A stretch of DNA of 64,000 nt. Origin: Acanthosepion pharaonis (lineage: Eukaryota > Mollusca > Cephalopoda > Sepiida > Sepiidae). Location: positions 185,347 through 249,346 of the forward strand of contig CAHIKZ030002626.1 of NCBI GenBank assembly GCA_903632075.3, in the 5' to 3' direction. Under the pieces are notes generated by a model. That model saw only the letters and a list, made by a program, of their open reading frames with translations. It was not told the DNA's origin and searched no databases. Position numbers and translations under genes: made by a program. Positions 26,388-39,120 of the stretch are shown here, piece by piece (within the stretch, counting starts at the first letter, position 1; every line of letters starts with the position of its first letter).

Positions 26388-28187
26388 GATACAATATGGT
26401 AACCTGTATGGAATTTCCAGGAGGATATAGATCCAGGGAGATCTCTATGTCAAAAGACAGAGCAAAATTATTATTAATTAAAGAATATCAAACACTTAAA
26501 ATCTCATAGGTAATAATTTTTATTTCATGAGAGCTCTAAAAAAACAGCAGCTCTCAAACAAATCCCTTCAAACAAAACCTAGATTTCAAACTTTTGAACT
26601 GTACTGTATCCCTCCATTATGCCTGCTTTGTGGCACCAATCCTGAATGTCTCTTGCAAAATATTAGGTTGGTGCAAAAATAATGACGTAAGAATGTCGTT
26701 TTTTGACATCAAAAAACGATATTATTACGTCATTATTTTTGCACCAACCTAATAACACACATTTTTTGCAAATCCATGGAATTTGTCTTGAATCTTTATT
26801 TGTGCAACTTTATCACTTGAATGAATTGAGACAGAAATGATTCAAAATTATTTCTTAAGATGAAAGAATTGTTTGGTGCTGTGCCACCTGTCAGAGCAAA
26901 AGTGAGTTACCATCCACAGCATTGATATAAATCAACAAAAGAAAAGTTTGACTATGGGATCACCATTGTTGCTTGTAATGGCAAACATTTACACTGAATA
27001 TGCAGAGGAAATGACCTAACGAATCGCATTGTTGTAGCTAATTTTCTGTCACCTTCATACTTTAATCAACTCAAGAAGATATGAAGTATTGTACAACTAT
27101 TTTAATTTTTTAACCTTGTAATAGTCACATAATTTCCTGTTTGTAAAATAGAAAACATATCTTGATTTGATGTATTTTTTTTTTTTTTTCAGCTTGTCTC
27201 TCCAACCATTTGAGCATCCCTATTCAACTAAAGAAGGAATTGTATTTGATCTCATGTAAGTTAATTTTTGTCCCCACTGTCACCCTCACAACCTTTGGAA
27301 CATATATAATGTATGCATTTAAACATTATATACATAACATGTTCCAGAAGCTTCAAAAACATTAACGGATATAAATGCGATATAAAAGTGGCACCCTGCT
27401 TGGTCAAAATAAGTCCTTTGAGATTAGAGTGCTCTCTCCAGGATGATGGTATATGGATGCCATGCACTGCATAGACCACATCCCCACCTCTCAGCTGTAC
27501 CAACAAGATTCAAAGGAATATAGGGCATTACCTTTGGGAGTTTACCATTCTTTTTCTTTGTTTCTAATAAGCTTTATGGTTAATTGTAAAAACGCTTGAT
27601 TCCATTGATGAAGTTGAATTTAAAAGAACAAAATCTTGTAATTCCAACGGATAATTTATTGTTAAATGGATATATTTTGGAATCCTTTTGCAATCCTTGA
27701 TCACTCTTTAGAAATAAATGAAAAAGTGACTAAGCTACATTGTATGCGCTAGAAATTCAAATCAACGTAAAAACTCAATCAAATTGAGTTCACAAGACAT
27801 ACGTAAGCTGAAAGTGTGAGAATTGTTTTAAAGAAAGAAAGAAATATCAGTTTCAAACGAACAGTCAATTTTTCCATTTTTTTTATATGTGTCCTCATCT
27901 CCCTTCAAATCTTTTGATAGTTTTTCTTTAATTAAATTCCATATTCTTTTTGTGTGCACTCTGATGTTGGTGAGCTGAAAGCAGATTTCACACAAAAAAA
28001 GATTTCACACATGCATATAAAAAATGATAAGATAAAGAACAAATAAGAAATATTTATCAATCTAACATGTTTCCCTTCTATTAAAGCTTCATCAAAGAAT
28101 TTTCTCCATATTTTATTCTCTGATGAAGCTTTAATAAAAGTGAAACATGTTAGATTTATAAATATTTCCTATTTGTTATCTTATTTT

Positions 28188-28225
<38 letters not shown>

Positions 28226-28470
28226 AATGTAAAAAGATGAAAAGAATAAAATTCAAACGTTCATATCATCAATTTAAAAAGGGCTCATACAAGAGTAGAG
28301 CAATAAATATTTATTATAAATTGTTACATTAGAACATGCAAGTTACTACTATGAAATTGCATATTTTGTTTCGACATTTTAACATTGTTGACTACCTGAT
28401 GAGATGTGTTTAAATGTTGAAACAAAATATGCAATTTTGTAGTAGTAACTTGCATGTTCTAATGTAACAT

Positions 28471-28516
<46 letters not shown>

Positions 28517-29108
28517 CATTGAAGATGACTGACAAGGCACTGCAATTAACATTTTTTTATGATATTTTTTGTTGCATTTGTATATGTGATTTATTTTTGG
28601 GACATAGCGTGTAAAATCTGTCAAAATGATCTGTAGATCCAAGTGATTTCAGCAATTCTGTCAGACATTATCAACAATGTTTTTTTTTTATTTTTTGTCT
28701 GAATTTGTTCATTTTTTTTGTAGCAATGTTTTAATTTCTGAACATGGCCAGTACGTACTGGCCATGTTCATAACTGATATTACTGAGAGTTGGCTTCTTT
28801 TTTTTTGTTAACTCTTCCATTATTTGTAAACGTTTTCTACATTCAGATGAAAAAAGATCTACATATTCAGACAAACAAAAAAACAACCTTGATGGTGTCT
28901 AATAGATTAGCTGAAATCACTTGGATCTGCAGATCACTTGAACAGTTCTTACACAATCTATGTCCAAGAAGAAATCACTTGTACAAATGCTAGAAAAATA
29001 TAATAAGAAGCTTAATCTCAGTGCCTTGTCAGTTGTCTTCAATGAAACCTGTATAAAAGAAGGGTTGCTGCCCAAATACACACACACGCACACACACACT
29101 CACTCAGT

Positions 29109-29192
<84 letters not shown>

Positions 29193-30535
29193 TATAAGTG
29201 CGCAGGTATGCAGAAAATAAAAAAGAACACGTTGGGTGCATAATCCGGAGTTCCCTAGTATTTTTGTTTTTATTTTTAAGAAGACAGTGCTCCATACATA
29301 AGTAGAGCTTTATTATAATAATAATTTTTTGTTTAAAATATGATTCCTTCGCTACATAAGAGTTCTCATGTTTCAAAAACGGAGTTTAAAACCATCCAAA
29401 TAATTATTAAAATTGTTGATTTTATATATGTTTAGTCTCGTTTCATCTTCAAGATTTCACTTGAAAATGAAACGATGGTTTAAACACCTCAATTCAACTT
29501 AATTTAATAATTACTTGGATGATTTTTGCTTTTTTTGAAAAACTCTTATGTAGCGAAGGAATCATATTTTTAAACAAAAAATATTATTATTATATATATA
29601 TATTGGGGGAAGTGATTTACAAAGTGGAAAACGGCTTTGTGCGATATGTTTTATTCCTTAGGATTTCATCAGACTAAGTTTTACGCTCATGTGATTACAC
29701 ATGTGCATGAACGAGAGATGCTGGGAATTTCTTTTTCAATTCGCTAAGGTGAAAATGTTTAGAATGTGCTTTAATCACTAGTTCATCCACAGTAAATTTG
29801 TGTCCAGCTTCTTACAATCGCTGATCTTCTGTCATCACAAATTTGTATTTAGAATTTTTAGCATCCCTCTTTCCTTCATGCGCTTGTGTAGTCCCATCAA
29901 CCTAAATATTTATTATTTATTACTTATTTTTTTAAAAAAATTCTTGACAACCTTATAACTTAGTTATCTCCCCTGGAGCATTACTCAAGCTAATTGCACA
30001 ACACTAAATTCAGCATTCTTCATTTCACAAGTAAAAAAATTTTACTTTCAGATGAACACAGCAATTTTGTCTTTTGAAAATGATGAACACTACAATTTTT
30101 GTCTTGAAATAAACAACACCCTGATGACGACATTGTGCTATGTCGAAAATACTCTGAATAAATATGTATCAACAGGATGATTTTCTCTCTTCCTTAAATA
30201 ATGACACCCAAAAGCTTGTCTGTGATTATGAAAGGATCCAATTAAAAATAAGTAGACAAACTTGTCTAAATTATTCAATGAAACATGTTTCACTGAAAAC
30301 ATGCTACCAAAATATAGGCAATATATATATATATATATATAAAAGTGAACAGAAGTCAACCACATGACAGTCTGGTTTCATGCTATATGCAATCGTGGCC
30401 TGACGATTGCATATGGCATGAAACAGACTGTCGCCTCTAAGTGTTGGATTCTATGTTCACTTTTATATTTACACGCTCTATCTCTGATATTGAGCACTTT
30501 ATCCCATAAATATAGCACACCTTAAGACTATATTT

Positions 30536-30600
<65 letters not shown>

Positions 30601-33600
30601 TCCCAAGAGGATAGACTCCAGGTAGAACTCAATGTCCAGGACAGAGTAAGAATATAATAAAAAAGGCTCAATAACTAATATTCCATGGTTATATATATAT
30701 ATTTGTAATTTGTGTATTTAGGCAGCAAATTCTCTTTTAGGCATGTGTGATTAAATAGATTACAGACATTATGTCTTCTTATTTTTAGCATAATCTGTTC
30801 ATACTCACGGATAACCACTATGTATTACAGTCAAATGATGCAAGAAATTACAGTTATAGCACTTTTATTGATCATTTGAATGTAATACATGGGAGGTTAT
30901 TCGTGAGTATGAATAGATTATGCTAAAAATAATCAGACATAATGTCTGTAATTTATTTAGTCATACATATATATGTGTGTACTTTTTTCATGTTGTTTAT
31001 GTCAGTATGTACAGATGATCTTGTGTTTCATTTAAAATATTTTTATTTGATTTTCTTTCCAGGAACATTGTTCCTTTCTTGAAAAAATATGGCCGAAATC
31101 CTGTCAATGGGGAGGTAAAGAAAAATGATCTTTTTTAAACTTTAAATATTTTTAATCCACTTGTTTCTATCTATATACATCTTCACTGCATGCTTAATTG
31201 CATCTGTTTATCTTCCTTATGGTTCATGCTAAGGTTTCGTTCAAACAATTCTGTCAGATGTTGTTCTATTCCAGCAGCCATATTGCAAGGGATTTTCATT
31301 CTATGTTTGCAGTGTCATTATATATGAGTTTTGTTCAACTCTGGGAATTTCTCTGTCTATATTTCTGAGATGAGGTATTATGTACACTATTACATTATTC
31401 GGACTATTGTCCTCATCTTTGTCGCCATATTTATTACAACATTTCGGCCTTTCAGTATCTGTCTATATTTTCGAGATGAGGTATTATGTACGCTATTTAC
31501 ATTATTCGGAATATTGTCCTCGTCTTTGTCACCATATTTATTACAACATTTCGGCCGGACATCTGTGTATGAATTTCTAGGTATTATAAACCTAATGTCT
31601 CAGCAACCATTTTTTACCAGAGCTCATATTGCAAATTTTGTTGTTGTTATCACTTTTCTCTGGCACTCCTTATTACTGGTTCCCATATTGTATTCATTTC
31701 TATGCTTGGTCGGCTCAGGAGATTTTTGTGGCCTAGCATATGTGTTGATTCAAATTTGATTTACAAATTTTCCAATGGTGTTCTTTGTCTATGATCTCAA
31801 CCTAATCCCACAGAGGGCGGTGATATCCCCTTTTCTCTTCATATGTGGTCAGCCATGCCTGATTTTTCACTTCCCCTTGTGTTACAGCTTTCTGGTGTTC
31901 TTGAAGCCTTACCTTAAGTGGGTGGCCTGTCTCCCCTTTATATTTCTTTCCGCAGCTGCATGGGATGGCGTACACACAGTCTTTCGTCATGTTCTCCTCT
32001 ATGGTGGGGTCTTACTCGGGAGAGATATCTGCGAAGTGTTGTCAAGCTTTTGAAGGTTGTCCTGATGTTATATGGACCACAGATCCTTTGTATTTTCTCT
32101 GATAACCCCTTCAAATAAGGTAGGCAGACTGTTTTCTGAGTGTTGTTGTCCTCCTCTTGTACTCGTCTATCCCAGTTTTTTGGGGATGCTGCCATGTACC
32201 CAGGATAGTTGTTATGTTGTAGGGTACTACTTATACTGACCAATTCTTTATCTAATGTCTCTGGGTCACCACTTATGACTTTTGCTTGGTGTTGTAAGCA
32301 GCAAACAATCCCTTTCTTTACACTGTATGGATGGTGGGAGTTGAAATTGAGGTACTGTCCAGTGAATGTCGGTTTACAGTATATGGATGTCATGAACTCA
32401 TGGCATGTGGAACTAGAACAGTCTACATCAGTGAGCAAAATAAAGGGTTCAGTTCGACATTTCAATCACCTGAAGAAAACCGGAGCGTACAACGACTGAA
32501 ACGTAATAAATATGGCAACAAAGATGAGGACAATAGTCCGAGTAATGTAAATAATGTACTAATGTCCTTTTCCCCAATTAGGGTTTTTCCTAATTTCTTT
32601 TTAATTTTTTTAAAATAAACAAAATTAATTTAATTATTTTTTCTTTGTATTCTTGTGCAAATAAAGGAAAATATGTTTTGCAAAAAAACTAGGAGGAAAA
32701 AAGGGACCATTTCAATTATCAGTGATGTGGCCATAGTTTTAAAGGGTGACAGAACTAATTTCAATTCGGAACCTCAAAAGGGCAATTTGCATTTCAAGCC
32801 CCGCAATTTCCTGAATAGTTCCATTTAGGTGTAAATGTACATGCTTAATTCGAAAATAACAAAGAAATTTTGATAAAATCTCCCATTTTGGAGTTATTGA
32901 CAATAAAATTTAGACTCATTCATGTTGCGGTGAGTGAAGTTGAAATTAATTTTGCACCTCGTTTTAAATCTGGCATCTGTAAATGAAACGAGGTTAAAGA
33001 TTTTCTTAAAAAGAAGAAAATCAGGGATCGACTTAAGACATTTTATGAAGCAATAATTTCAAAATCTATTTCGATAAAAATCCTTTGAAGAAACAAAATG
33101 TTTTTTTTTTTTTTTTTTTTTTTTTCAGAAAGCATCCATGAAAGACATGATCAAACTAAATTTCCAAAAAAATGCTGATGGTTTGTATGTTTTTTATTAA
33201 TATGTTCAACCTCAAGCAAATAATTAACATTTTTTGATCCTTTAAATGCTAAGCATCTCCTGCCATTCATCACATAACATCCCCATTTGAAAATTAGCAC
33301 CTTGTCTTCATTTTGTCCTCTGCTGGGATGTGTGGGTGGTGTAATGGAGAGCTGGGTTTGAATTACAGTCAAGTTCATTATGCACAAATACCCTTGGGAA
33401 AGGTCTATTTCTTCTCCCCACCCCAGCTATAGGTTGAATAGCAATATTTGTATCAGTAAAAGGCATTGTTTTTTCCTAAACATAGTTAATGCAATATTCA
33501 CTTGCAGAAAAAGACTTATTCTTAAATAATCCAAAAAGAGTTGTTATAATATAAAAAAAACAAATCAATAAATAATGTCTTCTGCTGAGGAATTCTTGTT

Positions 33601-36600
33601 GTTCTATTCTTAGCTTGTTACCCGTCAAAAAAAAAAAATTGGTGCTGTGGGTGAGAAGTTAGCGAGGAGAATGGACAATAAAAGAACTGGTTTAAGAAGA
33701 CAGAAGATAGTGATTGATGTTGTGTTAAAATTTTTGATGATCATGGGTAGCAGGGAAGTAAGAAACCGGAAGAGAGTTTCACAGGTGAGAAGTTGAGAGA
33801 GAAGAAACTATTTGAATAGAACTTACATGTACATATATTTCAGCAGTAAAATGATGAGACCTATCTGCCAATCAAGTACTGCATTTAAATATATGAAGTT
33901 CAGATATCAAAGAGGAAAGCTCATAACTAATAGGCAGTACAAGATTGGCAGTTAGGTCTCATCGTCTGAATTTTTTTTCTTTCATCATTTCACTCCAAAT
34001 AAATAAACTATGAGAGTTTGTGGTATCAATAGTCAAAAGTTGCAGGGAGGTAAATCTGGACTGTGGGGAGCCTGACAGACCTTCATAATATGATTTTTTT
34101 TTTTTTTTTTTTTTTAAATATACTCTTCGCAAGACACTGCTGATCTACTTGCTTGGTTATAGTGAATGGCACACAATATACAAGCTCGTTCGGTGGCATT
34201 TTGCTGTTAATTGAGTAGCCCTATGGAAGCGTGTGCATGTGCAGTATGCTCCCCTCTTGATTGATTGTTATGTTGTAACAAGACCACAGGAGCAAAAAAG
34301 CTAATATAATGTTCTGGAATATCCATGATATAAAAGTGTATAAGACCACACCTCCTAAGAGGATTGATTGATTGAATTCTTTGGAGATAATGAAATACAA
34401 TTACTACTAATTAACCCATAGGTGGGGGAGAAGAATATGTGGAGATGTGCATATATACTTTTCCCAAAGGTATTTGTGTGCAAGTCAATATAATGAACCT
34501 GACTGAAATTGGAACTTGGCTCTCCAGTTTCCAGTTCCAAGCCTTCATCCATTATACCATCCACACATCCAAGCTTACAACATCTGGTATTCCCAAACCA
34601 TCACCCATCTAGCTACTGATCAGGCTTGATGTTGCTTAACTTTGGTTATTGTACAAGAAACAGTGTTTCAATGTTATATCAGAAGTTATATAATATTGAA
34701 ACACTGATTCTCCGATCACCGAAGTCAAGCAAATTTAACCAGGTCTGTATATTAAGTGCTTGGAGATATTAATTCAATACAGGAAAGAAGTAGAATTTTC
34801 ATTTCGGTTTGAGGAATTATCATTATTTACACTGAGACTATTGTTCCCTAATGTTCAGCTGTTGAGTATTCTTATTTTTAGGCATTAAAAAGAAAATTGA
34901 ATTAACCTGAACACTCTTTTATTTTGTGATTCAGAGCAGATTTTCAGTAAATGAGTTGCTGTTTGAAAAAAAAAAAATGATTTACATTCTCCAAGGTGTC
35001 CTGCTTTTAACTAATATAAGTATGAAGCAGGACAAAATTTAATTTCTCAAAATTTCATCAATTAAGTAAGGAAGGTGGTAACAGTTGTAAAAAAAAAATT
35101 TCTTTAAATAATTTCATTCATTTATGAATAAGTCCTGAAAATTTCATTAAAATTGGGAAAACAGCAGTAGTCTAAAAAAATTAGATTATTTACATTCTAC
35201 TTTTAACTAATAAAAAAAATTTGGAAAGAAAATTTAATTTCTCAAAATTTCAATAAATTAAGTAAGTGGTGGGTAACATATGTAAAAAAAACAAAAAAAA
35301 AAAAACATAATTTACCAAGATTTTCTAAAACCAAAGAATTCAAAAATAATTTAATTCATTTGTGAATAAGTCCTGGGAGTTTTATTAAAATCCAAAAATT
35401 ATTTGATTTTTGCAAGAATTTCCAAATCATATGTTTTTTACCAGAAAAAAGATGCTAAGATTCCTAATATTAATTTTGCTGACCCCTTACCCCCACTTAC
35501 ATAAAAAAAGAAGATTTTTAACCAAAATTTTGGATGTTTTAGAAAGGATTAAAATATTTAATAAAATAATCAAAAAATACTTTCATCTTTCCTCTTAATA
35601 TTAACAAACATTTTGACAATAAATCTTTGTTTTTATCAAGTTTGGTGCCTTTTTCATCATGCTTTTCAGCAAATTGTTGGAGGTACCTACTATTCAGAAT
35701 ATGGATATATGTCACAAATTTCAGTCAAGTGTGAAACAAAATTAGAAGAGTTTAGAAATCATCTCTTGAAAAACATTTGATTATTTTTGTTCCAAAAGCA
35801 ATATTTTTATGACAAGAAATGACACTTGATTCTTTAAATGTCAGCCATACGTCCATTTGTTTTTCCAGGTAAATACCACTGTCCTGTGACATTTAAAGTG
35901 TTTAACGAGAACAGCCACATTGTAGCAATTAAGGTAACAGGAAATGTTTATGCTCAAGAGGTATGTATCTCATTGAAATTTTTTTTCAGAAATGGGATTC
36001 AGTACACTGATTTTTGCCAGCATTGATATAATATGCATTGGTTAGCTTTTACGGCTTGAAAATTCAGTAAGTAATAATACATTTCTGGGTTAGAATAGTT
36101 TCCATTTTCTGTGGGCTCCTAAATCTTGTCTGCATTTTAGCCGTGAATTAACTCACATGTACGCAGTTTCTGATTTTTGTCAAATTCAATTGGGATTCAC
36201 TTTTTATCTTTTTATTTCACTTCATCATTTCTCTCATGAATGAATATTGCTTCTTTCACAGCACCAAGCTACCTAAAAGCACCTCTTAATTGCTGTTGTT
36301 CCCAGGTCCACCCTGACATGGGGTGGTAGCACCTGTTAGGGTCCCAGCTATGGGCAAATAGTGACCTCCACTAAACAAAAATCAACAATACATTTTTATA
36401 GTAGAATTACCAACAATACATTTTATGATCCACAGGGTGATTGAAAAGTACCGTATTTGACGGCATACAAGGTGCACTTTTTTTTACTAAAAATATCTTC
36501 TAAAATTCCCCTGCGTCTTATATGCCATATGTAGGTTTAAAATTTGTGATAGTCGGCCAAAATTAGCTACCTGGCAACTCCTATTAGCTTAGACTTTAGA

Positions 36601-38206
36601 GTAACTTTCATATACCTATTGTCATTATTTAAAAGGCTATTATGCAAATTAAAAGTGTTATCATTGATAATATTCATTATATTAATTTCATCACATTTAA
36701 TATTAGAACTTTGTTTCATTAAAATTATATGCAATAAATTCAAATTATATATTTGTAAAATATACTTGTTTCATTAATATTTTTCTTGCAATAACTTCCG
36801 GTTGTATTGGTATAAATACAATCAGAATTTTTATATCCTAATTATTCCAATAAGACGTTTACAAGACGCAGGTTGTACAGATCATATAAATTATATAATA
36901 AAGTTTTTATAGGCTCATGTTCTTTTTTTCCTATTATTTTTCATTTAATTGTAATCATGACTTGTTTAACCAAAATAATACCTCATAAATATAGCCTAGG
37001 CTGTACCATTTACTAACAATTTTACTAATTACTAGTTTTTTCTTGATTTGAAAAGTGTGCCTTATACACTCATATGTCATATATGCTGTCAAATATGGTA
37101 ACTCTCCATTTTAAAATACTTACTATTTATTTATTAACTATAATTTTTACAAGAAATGTATATGAGATTAAGTCATTTAGCATGAGGTTTTATTTAAAAT
37201 TTGATATAGGCACCTGATTTCACTACCATCTTCTTGAGCTGACCAGGAATTGCATCAACTGATTTCACCAGGAATTCTTGTGGTGTGGAAGATATAACTT
37301 CTTGTAGTCACCCTTCAAGTTCTTGGTTTGGTATAATAGAGTTGCTCCTTTAACCAACCCCCAAAGAAAAATGTCACGGGGTCTTAAGTCAGGACTCCTG
37401 GCTGGCCACTCACACATAAAATAGGGAGTTACTTTTCAATCACCCTGTATAAACTAAAAAAAACATGCTTTTAAGCTGAAAGTATAAAATTAGGTACAAA
37501 ATAACTAAGTTTCAGCATTAAATAACCCATAGAGGTGTTGATATGTCACTAAAAAAAAAAAAATCAATCAACTAATAAAGCTACCTAAAAGAGTTTGTCA
37601 TGCACCTAATGGAGGTCGTAACTGTTATAAAACAGTCGATTGAAAATATAATTTAATCTAAAGAATGAGCATTAACACCCACCCATTCCCTTCCACCAGG
37701 ATTTAGAGATAAATAGGGTCATGCAAGAAGCAGAAAAGTCAAATTCATGGTGATAGAAATTTTCTTACATTTGCTTTTTCACTCAGCTTTAATTTTAATT
37801 ATATTTTTTTTTCTTTTTTGTCCAGGCTGTACAGCAGCTGAATATTAAAGCATCAAATATGCGAGATCTGATCACTGACGAGCCATTTACAAGAAAAGAC
37901 ATTATCACAATTCAGGTGACCAATCATTCTTTACTTTTCGTTTGAGTTTTAGAGAGTTTGATCTGAACTGCTGATAAACAATCAACCCTGCCAGAATTCC
38001 TTTGTCTACATCTAAAGAATACCAGGATATAGACAAAGAAATTCTGCCTACTACACAGACACCACTTGGTTCTTGAAAATGACTGAGATGCATGAAAGTA
38101 CTTGAACGAAACAATAACACAGTATGAACTTAGGACAGTTTATACACAATTTCAAACACAATACTCAACACGTTATTCAAAAGATTTAATTCAAACTTGT
38201 TTGGAG

Positions 38207-38247
<41 letters not shown>

Positions 38248-38647
38248 CTTAAAATTAGGGAGATCAGTTGAATCTGCTAAGTTAGCGGATTCAACTGATC
38301 TCATGATTTTTAAAGTTAAAAGCTCTACATGTTATTTTTACTTTTATTTTATTATTTTTTTACCTGAGTGTTGAACACTTCTTAATAAGGCTGTTTTCTG
38401 GTCTGAATCAACTCTGACCATTACCTTTTTATGTATTAGATATATATATATATATATATTTGAAATTGTTTGACAAAGTGCAAAAAGCTCACTTGTGATA
38501 TGTTTCATGCTTCAGGACTCCTTTGGGTTAAATAACAAATTTAGTCTGAATCCTGGAGACACAAGTAAACTTTTTTTCACTTTGTTATACAATTTCCCCA
38601 ATACTGTTTTTCATATATAAAAAATATATCATTCCCTCTCATTTTTA

Positions 38648-38703
<56 letters not shown>

Positions 38704-39070
38704 ATGAGGAAAAACTATTCTTAGCTGAAGATTTTCATCCTCTGAAGGACTGTATCAAAGCACATAATAGTTTTTCCTCTTGTCTTTTTATTCATTTTCT
38801 TCCTTTACTGATACACTCTATCTAAAAATAATTTACATATATACTTGTTCTAGACTGGATGAATTATTATGAGAAATTATTAAAATCTCCCAAAATTTCT
38901 CTCACTTATAAATCTATGCTTGTTAGAGATGTTAATGCTCTGGAGGAAGCGGGTTGTTGAAAGAAGACATTGCTCTTGGGCCTGATTCCGTTGGGTTATG
39001 TGCTTTCTGCATTTTGTTGAGGATTCTTGTTATGAATTATTATGAGAAATTATTAAAATCTCCCCAAATT

Positions 39071-39120
<50 letters not shown>

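Noticed and set aside
31331..32118. Plus-strand frames of 60-140 codons over the PLE
   Set aside because: They are antisense to a clear minus-strand GIY-YIG/RT coding region and contain its terminal repeats.
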